From assembly GCF_001885215.1 (NCBI RefSeq), contig NZ_CP018091.1, positions 372,001-436,000 of the forward strand: DNA of 64,000 nt. The letters run 5' to 3'. Below the pieces are notes generated by a model. That model ran no database searches. It had not been told where the DNA came from and saw only the letters and a program-made list of their open reading frames with translations. This document shows, piece by piece, positions 1 to 9,117 of this stretch. The stretch comes from Synechococcus sp. SynAce01 (GTDB taxonomy: Bacteria > Cyanobacteriota > Cyanobacteriia > PCC-6307 > Cyanobiaceae). Position 1 is the first letter of the stretch. Each line of letters begins with the position of its first letter. A program made the translations under genes and the position numbers.

Positions 1-891
1 AATCCGGTTCGCCACGGGCTGACCGAGCCGATCCCTGAAGGGCGCTGGGGCCCTGAACTGCATGCCACAGGGCCCTCAGCCATCCTGCCGCTCGACCTCA
101 GCGACAAACTGGGCTGCCAGGGCCCTGCCACCAGCCCGGCCCTGTCGGCCAACTTCGTGCGCATCCTGGCTGGGGACACCATTGAGGTGGCCGCCAAGGC
201 CACCAGTGCACTGTTTTATGTGTTCAGGGGTCAGGGGCATTGCCGGCGCGAGGCCAGCCGCCACGGCGCCGCCCATGACCAGGCCTGGAGCACAGGAGAC
301 CTGTTCGTGCTGCCCAGCGGTCCGGCTCCCCAGCTCGAAGCGGAGCAGGAAAGCGTTCTCTACTGGGTGCATGACGCCCCCTTGCTCTCCTTCCTTGGCG
401 TCAGCCCCGAGGAGCCCCGCTTCGAGGCCACCCACTACCCGGGCCCCTGGATGCGCCAGGAACTGGCAGCCTTGGCCGCCGATCCCAGCAGTGCCCGCAG
501 CAACAGGCTCAGCCTGCTGATGGCCAACGCGGATCTGCCCCGCAGTCGCACGGTGACCCACACGCTCTGGGCCATGCTCGGCCTGGTGCCGGCCGGCGCG
601 ATCCAGCCGCCCCATCGCCACCAATCGGTGGCCCTCGATCTGGTGATCGACTGCCAGCCCGGCTGCGTCACGATCTCCGGCCCTGAGCTCAATGCCGATG
701 GCACGATCCGTGATCCGCTGAGCATGGCCTGGGAGCCCGGTGCGGCGTTTGTGACCCCACCGGGACACTGGCATTCCCACGTGAACCAGAGCGGCCACCC
801 GGCCATGCTGCTACCGATTCAAGATGCCGGGCTGCACACCTATCTGCGCAGCCTGGATATCCGCTTCAGCAGCGGCATGCCTCAGGAGTGA
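1..891 (+). CDS. Cupin-domain protein (5' end outside window)
   Basis: Reading frame 1 is open from the first base, so the gene begins before the window; 296 residues are visible. The C-terminal part has a cupin-like pattern: PPHRHQS around 604-627 and PPGHWHSHVNQSG around 757-795, which supply the histidines expected of a metal-binding beta-barrel. An earlier repeat of the fold (residues about 45-110, with FRGQGHCRR) suggests a bicupin of the gentisate-dioxygenase/cupin superfamily. The substrate cannot be told. Its stop overlaps the end of the convergent ftsH gene by 10 bases. Confidence 0.75.
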   Translation, partial: NPVRHGLTEPIPEGRWGPELHATGPSAILPLDLSDKLGCQGPATSPALSANFVRILAGDTIEVAAKATSALFYVFRGQGHCRREASRHGAAHDQAWSTGDLFVLPSGPAPQLEAEQESVLYWVHDAPLLSFLGVSPEEPRFEATHYPGPWMRQELAALAADPSSARSNRLSLLMANADLPRSRTVTHTLWAMLGLVPAGAIQPPHRHQSVALDLVIDCQPGCVTISGPELNADGTIRDPLSMAWEPGAAFVTPPGHWHSHVNQSGHPAMLLPIQDAGLHTYLRSLDIRFSSGMPQE

Positions 892-2837
892 GCCAGAACC
901 CCGCCGGCGGCCTCGGACCGCCGATTCGCTGCCGCCGGCTGGGAGGCTTCAAAGCGCTCCACCAAGTGGCGGAAGGTCTCGCCATCGAGGGTTTCCTGTT
1001 CGATCAACTCCTCCACCAACTGGTCGAGCAGGTCACGGCGGGGACGCAGCAGGTTCACCGCCTGATCCAGGGCTTGCTGGGCCAACTGACGCACCTGCGA
1101 ATCAATCTGCCGGCCGGTTGACTCGGCATAGCTGGGCCGGGTGTGGATCAGGTCGCGGCCGAGGAACACCTCGGAGGCATCGCCCTCCAGGGCCACTGGC
1201 CCAAGGCTGGAGAAGCCATAGCGGGTGACCATCTCCCTGCAGATCCGGGTGGCCATCTGGAAATCGCCGGAAGCCCCCTGGGTGATCTCGCTGGGGCCGA
1301 ACACCACCAGTTCCGCCGCCCGTCCCCCCATCACCACCACCAGGCGGTCGCGCAGATAGGCGCGGCTGATCAGGCCGGAATCGAGGATGTCCTCGTCGGG
1401 AGTGGTGCGGGCAAAGCCGCCGACCCCTCCGGAACGGGGCAGCAGGGTCACCTTGTCCAGAGCGTCGGCCTTGGGCAGCAGGGTGGTGATCAGGGCGTGG
1501 CCCACTTCGTGGTAAGCGATCAGCCGCTTTTTGGCGCTGTCTTGAAGGGGGGCCACCGTCAGCCCCATCGTGATGCGCTCCAGAGCATCATTGAGGGCGA
1601 GATCATCGATGCTGGTTTCATGCCGGCGGGCCGTGAGGATTGCCGCTTCGTTGAGCAGGTTGGAGAGATCAGCTCCTGAAAAACCTGGCGTGCGGGCAGC
1701 CCAGGCCGCTAGCGACACGGCCTCAGACAGAGGCCGGCTGCGGGCATGGACGGCAAGGATCGCTTCGCGCCCGCGGCGATCGGGGAGATCAACGGTGATC
1801 TGGCGATCAAAACGGCCCGGCCGGGTCAGGGCGACATCGAGCACGTCTGGACGGTTGGTGGCCGCCAGCAGAATCACCCCGGAGTTCTCCTCAAAGCCAT
1901 CCATCTCCGTGAGCAGCTGGTTGAGGGTCTGCTCACGCTCATCGTTGCCGCCGCCGATCCCGGCGCCGCGCTGACGGCCAACCGCATCGACCTCATCAAT
2001 GAAAATGATGCAAGGGGCTTTTTCCTTGGCGCGCTTGAACAGATCGCGCACGCGGCTGGCGCCCACACCCACGAACATCTCGACGAACTCCGAAGCCGCC
2101 ATCGAGAAGAAGGGCACCCCCGCCTCGCCAGCAATCGCCTTGGCCAGCAGCGTTTTGCCGGTACCTGGCGGGCCTACCAGCAGCACGCCTTTGGGGATCT
2201 TGGCGCCGATGGCGGTGAATCGCTCCGGTTGCCTCAAAAAGGTGACCACCTCCTGCAGTTCCTCCTTGGCCTCGTTGATGCCCGCCACATCCTCGAAGCG
2301 CACGCTGGCGGTGCCCTCCTCCTGAACACGGGGCTGACTGCGACCAAAACCGATCGCTTTGTTCGCCACCTGGGAGGAGCGGCGGATCAGCAAGGTGAGC
2401 CCGCCAACCAACAGCACCACCAGCAGGATGTTGATCACCAGACCTGCGGAGGCCTCCTGGTCGCGGTTATCGCTGACGCTGAGGGGAACCCTGGCCTGCT
2501 GGGCTGTTTGCAGCAACAGTGAATCGTTGGCGAACACCGGCACATCCGTGCGGGTGCCGTCGTTCAGCACCACCGCCACCTCCCGTTGGTGGGGGGATAG
2601 GTCCAGCTCCTTGACCTTGCCGTCGCGGATGAGCTGCAACAGCTCGCTGTAGGAGGGCGGCGGCGTGGTCTGCAGGCCCAGAGCCCGGAAGGGATTGGTG
2701 CGCGCTGGCTCAGGAGCCGGAGTGGGCGCGGCCTGGGCCAGGAAGGAGCCAGCCGGGACAGTGCCTGCCAGAAGAGTGCCAGGTGCGACGGACCAGAGCG
2801 GGAACACTGGAGGTGGAGTGCTCACAGGGTTCTGCAT
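882..2837 (-). CDS. ftsH: ATP-dependent zinc metalloprotease FtsH
   Basis: 651 residues, the usual FtsH length. It is a membrane-anchored AAA+ protease that degrades damaged or unassembled membrane proteins; in cyanobacteria FtsH hexamers remove photodamaged D1 from photosystem II. Visible: weak hydrophobic stretch 11-35, clear membrane segment 131-151, Walker A GPPGTGKT at about 222-229, Walker B IIFIDE at about 277-282, the second region of homology (ATNRPD, RPGRFDR), and zinc motif HEVGH at about 443-447. HEVGH instead of HEAGH is also seen in photosynthetic FtsH2-type paralogs, so it is not a defect. Which paralog this is cannot be settled. It is transcribed away from rpmF. Confidence 0.96.
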   Translation of the reverse strand: MQNPVSTPPPVFPLWSVAPGTLLAGTVPAGSFLAQAAPTPAPEPARTNPFRALGLQTTPPPSYSELLQLIRDGKVKELDLSPHQREVAVVLNDGTRTDVPVFANDSLLLQTAQQARVPLSVSDNRDQEASAGLVINILLVVLLVGGLTLLIRRSSQVANKAIGFGRSQPRVQEEGTASVRFEDVAGINEAKEELQEVVTFLRQPERFTAIGAKIPKGVLLVGPPGTGKTLLAKAIAGEAGVPFFSMAASEFVEMFVGVGASRVRDLFKRAKEKAPCIIFIDEVDAVGRQRGAGIGGGNDEREQTLNQLLTEMDGFEENSGVILLAATNRPDVLDVALTRPGRFDRQITVDLPDRRGREAILAVHARSRPLSEAVSLAAWAARTPGFSGADLSNLLNEAAILTARRHETSIDDLALNDALERITMGLTVAPLQDSAKKRLIAYHEVGHALITTLLPKADALDKVTLLPRSGGVGGFARTTPDEDILDSGLISRAYLRDRLVVVMGGRAAELVVFGPSEITQGASGDFQMATRICREMVTRYGFSSLGPVALEGDASEVFLGRDLIHTRPSYAESTGRQIDSQVRQLAQQALDQAVNLLRPRRDLLDQLVEELIEQETLDGETFRHLVERFEASQPAAANRRSEAAGGVLAHS

Positions 2838-2909
2838 GGCCTGTCAGTTTAGCGATTTGACGAAAGGCAAGACCAGAGCGGATGATCATTGTTTGGTTGA
2901 TCAATAGGG

Positions 2910-3089
2910 ATGGCTGCTCCCAAGAAGAAAACATCGAAAGGGAAGCGCAATCAGCGTCATGCCCATTGGAAAGCCCAGGCCACCGTCGCAGCCAGGAAGG
3001 CGTTGTCGCTCGGCAAGGCGGTCTTGAGCGGACGGGCCCAGGGCTTTGTCTATCCCGTCGATGAAACCGCCGAAGACGAAGCCAGCTGA
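2910..3089 (+). CDS. rpmF: 50S ribosomal protein L32
   Basis: 59-residue protein beginning [20 protein letters not shown], the typical L32 N-terminus with its lysine-rich start and conserved RNQRHAHWK core. It binds 23S rRNA in the large ribosomal subunit. The C-terminal tail is acidic (DETAEDEAS), as in other cyanobacterial L32 proteins, which lack the four-cysteine form. The ATG follows a short divergent promoter region shared with ftsH. Confidence 0.95.
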   Translation: MAAPKKKTSKGKRNQRHAHWKAQATVAARKALSLGKAVLSGRAQGFVYPVDETAEDEAS

Positions 3090-3130
3090 GATCGGGCCGC
3101 ACAAGACAACGGGTTGGCCTGACCAGGGAA

Positions 3131-3475
3131 TCAGGAGCCGAGCTTGAAGCCCTCAAGCACCACGGCGTAGACAATTCCGATCCGGAAGTTGTCACAGATC
3201 ACCCAGCCCAGCCCTGGCTCTCCTTTGAGAAAGCGGCTGCGTAGCCTGATCACCAGCTCCACGAGCACCACCATCCCCAGCACCGCCAGGGGGCGCTGGC
3301 CGATGCGGAATAGGAAGAAAGACGTGAGATTGTTACCGGCATAGAGACCGATCAACAGCGCCAGTAGGGCCGCGCTGCCTCTGCGCCAGCTCCCCCTGAG
3401 CCAATCGAGCAGGAGTCTGCTGACTTCGGCTTGGAGGCGCTGGAAGCGGGTGGCCTGGAATGGCTGGCGGGTCAT
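3131..3475 (-). CDS. ycf20: Ycf20-like protein (DUF565)
   Basis: 114 residues from the ATG at 3475. A longer frame to 3673 exists, but its extra N-terminus overlaps recJ and does not look coding. Conserved features of the cyanobacterial and plastid Ycf20/DUF565 family are visible: a basic amphipathic N-terminus, a first membrane segment (SAALLALLIGLYAGNNLTS), the FFLFRIGQRPLAVLG motif and a second membrane segment (MVVLVELVIRL). The function is not firmly known; plastid homologs have been linked to photoprotection. It is divergent from recJ with about 76 bases between the chosen starts. Confidence 0.85.
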   Translation of the reverse strand: MTRQPFQATRFQRLQAEVSRLLLDWLRGSWRRGSAALLALLIGLYAGNNLTSFFLFRIGQRPLAVLGMVVLVELVIRLRSRFLKGEPGLGWVICDNFRIGIVYAVVLEGFKLGS

Positions 3476-3551
3476 CGCTGTATCGAGGCCGCTGGCTGCT
3501 GGGAACTCTGGGGAGAACGTGCCTGCATGGACGCAGGTTAGGGGGGCATCG

Positions 3552-5489
3552 ATGGGAAGCAACAGCGCAGAATGCGGCCATCTCCGTGGGGACCCCTTGC
3601 TCACCCGCCTGCCCCAGCAGCGCTGGCAGCTGCCAGCTCCCCTCCCGGAGATAGATGATGGAGCCGAGGCCATCGTCGCGCTGGGCCTTGAGCCCGAGAT
3701 TCTGGCTGTTCTGCGCCGGCGGGGCTACGGCACGGCAGAGGCGATCGGCCATGTGCTCGAACCGGCGCCGGCCCCGGATCCCCATCAGCACTTCAGCGAT
3801 CTGAGCCGGGCCGTCCAGCGGCTGTCTCAGGCCTGCGCCAAGGCCGAAGCCGTAGCGATCTGCGGTGACTACGACGCCGATGGCATGACCAGCACCGCCC
3901 TGCTGGTGGGAGTGCTGCAGCGGCTCGGGGCCAGGCCGGTGGCGGCGATCCCCAGCCGGCTCGACGATGGCTACGGCCTCAATGCCGCCATGGTCGAACG
4001 GCTGGCCGAGGAGGGCATCGCCCTGCTGGTCACCGTCGACAACGGCATTGCCGCCGTTGAGGCCCTTGAGCGGGCCCAGGCCCTGCAGGTGGAGGTGATC
4101 CTCACCGACCACCACACCCTGCCACCGCAGCATCCCCCCTACCTGGCCCTGCTGCATCCGGCCTGCACTCCTGAGGGTTCGCCCTACCGAGGTCTGGCCG
4201 GCGTCGGGCTGGCCTACGTGCTGGCCGTTGCCCTCGCCGGCAGCCTGGGCCGGAGCGACGCCACCGCCATGGCGCTCGATCTGTTCTGTATCGGCACGAT
4301 CGCCGACATGGCTCCCTTGTTGGGGGTGAACCGTCGCTGGCTGCGCGACGGGCTGCCGCGCCTGCATTGCTCCGGCCTGGCGGGCCTGCAGGCGCTGCAA
4401 CGCCTGGCTGGCGTGGGGGACACCCCCCTCGATGCAACGGCTGTGGCTTTTCAACTGGCGCCTCGGATCAATGCGGTGGGCCGGCTGGGGGACCCCCAGC
4501 TGGTGGTGGAGTTGCTCACCACCGCAGACGACGAACGGGCCATGGAGCTGGCCCAGGAGTGCGAAGCGCTCAACCGGCAACGCCGCGAGCTCTGTGATGC
4601 GATCGAGGCCGAAGCGGTGGCCTTGGTGGAAGCGGACGGCCCGGAGCGGACCCCGTTTCTGCTGCTGGCCCAGAGCCATTGGCACCATGGCGTGATCGGG
4701 GTGGTGGCCGCCCGGCTGGTGGAACGGTTCGGCCTGCCGGTGGCTCTGCTGGCAGGCGAGGGCAACGGACGCTTGCGCTCCTCGGTGCGGGCGCCGCGGG
4801 GCTTTGCTGTGGATCAGGCCCTGAGCCATTGCCAGGCGCTGCTGGAGCGCCATGGCGGTCACCCGGCGGCCGGTGGCTTCACCGTGCGGGCCGAGAACGT
4901 GGCGGCGTTGCATCAGGCCCTCAATGGGCTGGCAGGTGATTGGTTGAAGGGACGCAGCAGCGGTGCCCCGGTGGAGCCAGAAGCCAGGCTCTCCCTGGAT
5001 CGGGTCACTCCCAATTTCTGGCGGAACCTGCAGCGGCTCGAACCGCTCGGTGCCGGCCTGGCGGTGCCGGTGTTCTGGTCTGCCGGTTGCAAGGTCATCG
5101 AACAGCGCCTGCTGCGTGGCGGCCATCTGCAACTCAACCTTGAGCAAGGGGAGTGCCGTCAGCGGGCGATTGCCTGGCGTTGGCAGGGTGAAGGTCCCGT
5201 TCCCATCCAGGTGGATGTGGCCTTCCGCTTGCGCATCAATCGCTGGCAGGGCGAGGAACGCCTGCAACTCGAACTGGTGGGCCTGCGCCCCAGTGGCGGC
5301 GGAGAAGTGGTGTTGCAACGGCGCGAACGCACCTACTGGTGCCGCCGCGATGGGGACGACCTGTTGATCCGCAATGAGGCCGGGGAGGAATTGCGCTCGC
5401 CAGCTTCAGCAGCAGCCAGCAGCAAGACCCACCCCTATTTGCAGGGACTGTTCAACGAGGCGGCTCTGGCACTCGGCTTGGCAGCCTGA
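3552..5489 (+). CDS. recJ: Single-stranded-DNA-specific exonuclease RecJ
   Basis: 645 residues from the ATG at 3552 (MGSNSAECGH). An upstream in-frame ATG at 3450 would overlap ycf20 and is less likely. RecJ degrades single-stranded DNA 5' to 3' in recombination and mismatch or excision repair. DHH-superfamily motifs are present: CGDYDADGMTS (motif I), VTVDNGI (motif II), LTDHHTLP (motif III, DHH). The DHHA1 domain follows, with GRLRSSVRAPRGF and HGGHPAAGGFTV. Length and domain order are normal for the family. Confidence 0.95.
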   Translation: MGSNSAECGHLRGDPLLTRLPQQRWQLPAPLPEIDDGAEAIVALGLEPEILAVLRRRGYGTAEAIGHVLEPAPAPDPHQHFSDLSRAVQRLSQACAKAEAVAICGDYDADGMTSTALLVGVLQRLGARPVAAIPSRLDDGYGLNAAMVERLAEEGIALLVTVDNGIAAVEALERAQALQVEVILTDHHTLPPQHPPYLALLHPACTPEGSPYRGLAGVGLAYVLAVALAGSLGRSDATAMALDLFCIGTIADMAPLLGVNRRWLRDGLPRLHCSGLAGLQALQRLAGVGDTPLDATAVAFQLAPRINAVGRLGDPQLVVELLTTADDERAMELAQECEALNRQRRELCDAIEAEAVALVEADGPERTPFLLLAQSHWHHGVIGVVAARLVERFGLPVALLAGEGNGRLRSSVRAPRGFAVDQALSHCQALLERHGGHPAAGGFTVRAENVAALHQALNGLAGDWLKGRSSGAPVEPEARLSLDRVTPNFWRNLQRLEPLGAGLAVPVFWSAGCKVIEQRLLRGGHLQLNLEQGECRQRAIAWRWQGEGPVPIQVDVAFRLRINRWQGEERLQLELVGLRPSGGGEVVLQRRERTYWCRRDGDDLLIRNEAGEELRSPASAAASSKTHPYLQGLFNEAALALGLAA

Positions 5490-5492
5490 CGC

Positions 5493-5600
5493 TCAGAGCG
5501 CGCCGCGCCGATAGAAGAGAATGAAGATCACGGCTGGCCCTGCCAGGGTGATCAACGCCAGGGCCATGAAGTTGGCAATGAGATGGATGTCGATACCCAT
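5493..5600 (-). CDS. psb30: Photosystem II reaction-centre protein Psb30 (Ycf12)
   Basis: 35-residue single-span membrane protein: starts [11 protein letters not shown], membrane segment [18 protein letters not shown], ends YRRGAL. This matches the Psb30/Ycf12 family almost residue for residue from memory. Psb30 sits at the edge of the PSII core near cytochrome b559 and helps stabilise the complex. The gene is convergent with recJ, only 3 bases from its stop, and is easily missed by gene callers because of its size. Confidence 0.93.
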   Translation of the reverse strand: MGIDIHLIANFMALALITLAGPAVIFILFYRRGAL

Positions 5601-5681
5601 GAATCCCTGGCCCGCTACGAAGACGTTCTGTGGCTCAGGTTACGGGAGAACGGAGCCCTGCAAACGGATCGGACCGTGCCA

Positions 5682-5700
5682 CTGTGACCGCTTGTCACAG
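5682..5700. promoter_or_regulatory. Palindrome between psb30 and the YkgJ-type gene
   Basis: CTGTGAC-CGCTT-GTCACAG is a perfect 7-bp inverted repeat in the divergent spacer. It resembles a CRP-family site (TGTGA...TCACA), but the spacer is 7 instead of the canonical 6 bases. It could be a regulator site or a hairpin at the start of the downstream mRNA, as it ends 8 bases before the GTG start at 5709. Confidence 0.35.
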
Positions 5701-5708
5701 CAACCGGG

Positions 5709-6074
5709 GTGGAGTTGATGGGCTGCGGAAGCCACTGGAGCTGCATCGGCGGGTGTGGCGCCTGCTGCCGGCTGGATCCGGAGCGGCGGAGCGAGGCCCT
5801 CGAAGCCCTGAGCCCGATGCAGCGCAGCCAGTACCTGGACATGGTGGGCGCCGATGGTTGGTGCCGCCACTACGACACCGGTGGACGCGCTTGCCGCATC
5901 TACGCAGACCGTCCTGATTTTTGCCGGGTTAGCAACCTTCCTGCCCTGTTCGGGGTGCCGAGCGAGCAGAGCGACGCCTTCGCGATTGCCTGTTGCCGCC
6001 AGCAGATCCGCGAGGAGTACGGCGGACGCAGCTCGGTGCTGCGGCGCTTTGAGCGGGGCACGCGTCAGCCATGA
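5709..6074 (+). CDS. YkgJ-type cysteine-cluster protein
   Basis: 121 residues from a GTG; an ATG three codons on is possible. The cysteine pattern CIGGCGACCRL near the N-terminus, then GWCRHYD, RACRIYADRPDFCR and IACC, fits the YkgJ/CxxCxxCC family, which is thought to bind zinc or an iron-sulphur cluster. Its stop overlaps the start of the next gene (ATGA), so it is probably co-transcribed with the two GDT1-like genes. Its role is unknown. Confidence 0.8.
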   Translation: MELMGCGSHWSCIGGCGACCRLDPERRSEALEALSPMQRSQYLDMVGADGWCRHYDTGGRACRIYADRPDFCRVSNLPALFGVPSEQSDAFAIACCRQQIREEYGGRSSVLRRFERGTRQP

Positions 6075-6418
6075 GCAACAGCCCTGAGCCCGATGACACA
6101 CCGGCTGAGGCGAAGCCAGCGGACACAACCGTGTGGGCGCTTATCTTCACCACCTTCACCACGGTGTTCCTCGCCGAGCTGGGCGACAAGACCCAACTGG
6201 CCGCCCTGTTGCTGGCCGCTGAATCCGGCCGGCCCCTGCTGGTTTTCGCCGGGGCTGCCCTCGCCTTGATCTGCTCCAGCCTGGTGGGCGTGCTGTTGGG
6301 GCGCTGGTTGGCCTCCGTGCTGCCGCCCCAGCGGCTGGAGCGGATTTCCGGACTGCTGATGGTGTCCCTCGGCCTCTGGCTGGGCTCCCAGGCCAGCCTC
6401 GGACTGCTCAGCCCGTAA
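6071..6418 (+). CDS. GDT1/UPF0016-family cation exporter, subunit A
   Basis: 115 residues with three likely membrane segments. It carries the family signature ELGDKTQ in TTVFLAELGDKTQLAAL (residues about 31-47). GDT1/TMEM165/Mnx proteins export Mn2+ or Ca2+ in exchange for protons; the cyanobacterial Mnx member protects against manganese excess. Full-length members have two ELGDKTQ repeats in one chain. Here each repeat is a separate gene, so the working form is probably a heterodimer with the next gene. The ATGA overlap with the upstream gene suggests translational coupling. Confidence 0.87.
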   Translation: MSNSPEPDDTPAEAKPADTTVWALIFTTFTTVFLAELGDKTQLAALLLAAESGRPLLVFAGAALALICSSLVGVLLGRWLASVLPPQRLERISGLLMVSLGLWLGSQASLGLLSP

Positions 6419-6436
6419 CTCCGAAACCTTGATTCG

Positions 6437-6721
6437 ATGCAACTTCCGCTCCTGGCCTCCACCTTTCTGACTGTGTTTCTCGCCGAGCTGGGTGACAAGA
6501 CCCAGCTGACGATCGTGACGATCAGCGGCACCACCAGCAATCCGATCGCGGTGTTTGTCGGCAGCTCGGGGGCCTTGGTGCTCGCCAGCTTGCTGGGTGC
6601 CTACGCCGGGGGTTCCCTTTCCACTTTGATTCCTGCCGATGCCCTCCAACTCGCCGCTTCGCTCGGCTTCCTTTTGATCGGCACCCGGCTGATCATTCGA
6701 GCCGGAACAGAAGATTCGTAG
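6437..6721 (+). CDS. GDT1/UPF0016-family cation exporter, subunit B
   Basis: 94 residues, beginning 18 bases after subunit A. It has the second ELGDKTQ signature (TVFLAELGDKTQLTIVT, residues about 11-27) and three membrane segments. It is half the size of a fused GDT1 protein and in the same orientation as its partner, which supports a two-subunit Mn2+/Ca2+ exporter. No membrane-targeting signal beyond the spans is seen. Confidence 0.87.
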   Translation: MQLPLLASTFLTVFLAELGDKTQLTIVTISGTTSNPIAVFVGSSGALVLASLLGAYAGGSLSTLIPADALQLAASLGFLLIGTRLIIRAGTEDS

Positions 6722-6810
6722 AGTGTGGCTTCATAACAACCGCTTTCCTGGGCATCGCTGCGCGCCCAGGGCTTCCAAGCCTTGCCTGCTTTCCTTTGAC
6801 TCTCCCCCCG

Positions 6811-9114
6811 ATGAAGTTCACGGTCGCCGGTCTGCTCGACCAGCTCCCTGCCTCCGACGCCCTGCCACTCGCCAAGTTGGAGAAGGCTCTCGGTCTGAGC
6901 CAGAAGACCGACAAGGCGATGCTGCGGATCGCGCTTGAGGGCTTGGGCCGCGTTGGGCTTCTTGAGGAAGGCGAAGCCGGCGTGCAGCGTTGCCACGACG
7001 AGAGCCTGATCGAGGCGCGCCTGCGCTGCTCCAGCAAGGGCTTCTGTTTCGCCCTGCGCGAAGACGGCAACGAAGACATCTATATCCGCGACCACCAGCT
7101 CAACCACGCCTGGAACGGTGACCGGGTGCTGGTGCGCATCACCCGTGAAGGCGGCCGCCGCCGATCCCCAGAGGGTGGGGTGCAATGCATCCTTGAACGC
7201 GCCACCACCAACCTGCTGGCCCAGGTGGAACGGCATGAGGATCGCCTCGTCGCCGTGCCGCTCGACGACCGACTGCTCACCAGCGTGGCGCTTCCAGCCA
7301 GCGATGACACCTACCTCGATCCTGACAAGCAGTCGGTGGTGGAGGTGCTGCTGGACCGTTACCCCGTGGCCCAGTTTCCCGCCCAGGGTCACGTCGCCCG
7401 GCTGCTGCCGATCAATGGCGGTGAGGAGGCCGACCTCGATCTGCTGCTCACCAAACACGGTCTGCGCAACCCTGTCGCTCCACCGCGCAGCACCCTGCGC
7501 AACCCGAACCCCAAGGGCCGCCTCGACCTCACCGCACTTCCCACCTTTTTGCTGAACGGCTGGAGCGGTGGCGAGGCGCCAATCTTGCCGGCGGTGTCAC
7601 TCGAAGAGGTGTCACTCGAAGAAGGGGAAACGGGCGTCACCCTCTGGGTCCACTCCCCGGCCGTGGCTGAGCGGCTGACCGCTGGCGGCAGTCTTGACCT
7701 CTGGTTGCGTGAGCGGGCCGAGGCCCTCTGCCTGGGCAGGCGCTGGATTCCGCTGCTCAACCCTGCCCTGAGCAAGGCGGCCGGCTTTGTCACAGGCCAG
7801 GAGGCTGCCGCCGTTTCAGTCGGCCTGCAATTCAATGCTGAGGGGCAGCTGGAGCACTATCGCTTTGCCCTCACCACGATCAAGACCGACGCCAGCATCG
7901 ATGCCGCCTGCCTGCAGGCCCTCGCCGAGCGGAAACCCAAGGCACGCACCGTACCGGCAGCGCTGAAATCCCTCAAGGATCTGCTGCCGGTGCTTGAAAA
8001 ATTGCTGGAACTGGCGGCTGTGCTGCGCCAGCGCCGGCTGGCCAATGGATCGATCGATCTCGATCTTCCCCTGCCTGACCTCGAATCCCTCGGTGACCTG
8101 CCTCTGCCAGAGCCGGGCGAAAGCCGCCAGGGCTGGCTTGTGGCGTTACCGCCACAGCATCCCTTCGCCCTGCTGAGGGAACTGGTGCTACCGGCCGGTC
8201 AGGCCCTGGGCAAGCACCTGGCAGCCCTTGATCTGCCTGGAATCTTTGCCGTCAATCCGGGGGCGGATCCGGCCCAGGTCAACGAGGTGGCCAAGGCCGC
8301 CCTTGCCTTGGAGATTCCCCTGGAGCTGGCCGATGACGGCAACGCCCCGGTGGCTTCTGAGCTGGCTGCCGCCTTCGCCGCCACCGACCGCAGCCGGGTG
8401 CTGCAGCGCCAACTCAGTGAGGTGCTGCCCGAAGTGCAGTTCAGCCCGAGCCCTGGATCCCACAGCCTGGCGGGCGAGACAGAAGCCTTTGCTCCTTGGT
8501 GCCTGCCATCGCTGCACTACGCCGATCTCTGGAATCAGCATGTGCTGGTGCTGCTGCTCACCGAGGGCAAGGATCGGCCCAGCGTGCGCCACAAGGTCAG
8601 GGTCGACCTGGCTTCTGATGTTTGCCACGGCACCATCGACTGGCCCCTGCTGCCCCCCAGTCAGCGCACCGAACTGGAGCAATCCCGCAGCACCTCCTTG
8701 ATCCAGCGCCTCAACAATCGCGCCCGCTTCGTACTTGAGCTCAAGACCGATCTGGTAGTGATGGCGCAGGCCCGCGCCGCCGAACCAATGGTCGGTCAGA
8801 CCATTTCCGGTGTGATCAGCGGTGTTCAGAGTTACGGCTTCTTCGTCGAAATTCCGCCATCACGGGTGGAGGGCTTGGTGCATGTCAGCTCGCTCAAGGA
8901 CGACTGGTACGAGTACCGCTCCCGCCAAAACCGGCTGGTCGGTCGCAAGAACCGCCGCACCTACAGGCTCGGAGATGTGGTGGACGTGGAGATTCAGAAG
9001 GTGGATGTGCTGCGCCATCAGATCGATCTGATCGTCGTCGAAACCGAGGGAGACCCAGACGGCGAAGCCGTCAGCCAGGCGAACGATCAGGAAGCAGCCA
9101 CCGGGGAGGACTGA
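6811..9114 (+). CDS. RNB/S1-domain protein, RNase II/R-like (Zam-type), probably non-catalytic
   Basis: 767 residues from the ATG at 6811. The C-terminus is a clear S1 RNA-binding domain (about 650-740: GQTISGVISGVQSYGFFVEI, EGLVHVSSL). The middle resembles the RNB exoribonuclease domain (LRQRRLANGSIDLDLP, HYADLWNQHVL). But the acidic metal-binding cluster expected near its start (DxxDxDD) is absent, and the usual RRYxDL motif reads LHYADL. It therefore looks like an RNB-fold RNA-binding protein without nuclease activity. The cyanobacterial Zam protein, known for acetazolamide resistance, is an RNB homolog of similar length and a plausible relative. ubiX starts 3 bases after its stop. Confidence 0.8.
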   Translation: MKFTVAGLLDQLPASDALPLAKLEKALGLSQKTDKAMLRIALEGLGRVGLLEEGEAGVQRCHDESLIEARLRCSSKGFCFALREDGNEDIYIRDHQLNHAWNGDRVLVRITREGGRRRSPEGGVQCILERATTNLLAQVERHEDRLVAVPLDDRLLTSVALPASDDTYLDPDKQSVVEVLLDRYPVAQFPAQGHVARLLPINGGEEADLDLLLTKHGLRNPVAPPRSTLRNPNPKGRLDLTALPTFLLNGWSGGEAPILPAVSLEEVSLEEGETGVTLWVHSPAVAERLTAGGSLDLWLRERAEALCLGRRWIPLLNPALSKAAGFVTGQEAAAVSVGLQFNAEGQLEHYRFALTTIKTDASIDAACLQALAERKPKARTVPAALKSLKDLLPVLEKLLELAAVLRQRRLANGSIDLDLPLPDLESLGDLPLPEPGESRQGWLVALPPQHPFALLRELVLPAGQALGKHLAALDLPGIFAVNPGADPAQVNEVAKAALALEIPLELADDGNAPVASELAAAFAATDRSRVLQRQLSEVLPEVQFSPSPGSHSLAGETEAFAPWCLPSLHYADLWNQHVLVLLLTEGKDRPSVRHKVRVDLASDVCHGTIDWPLLPPSQRTELEQSRSTSLIQRLNNRARFVLELKTDLVVMAQARAAEPMVGQTISGVISGVQSYGFFVEIPPSRVEGLVHVSSLKDDWYEYRSRQNRLVGRKNRRTYRLGDVVDVEIQKVDVLRHQIDLIVVETEGDPDGEAVSQANDQEAATGED

Positions 9115-9117
9115 GCC

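Noticed and set aside
3333-5318. A 661-residue open frame on the minus strand across recJ
   Set aside because: It is antisense to recJ, has shadow-type composition rich in His, Gln and Arg, and has no domain pattern. Long antisense frames are expected in GC-rich DNA.
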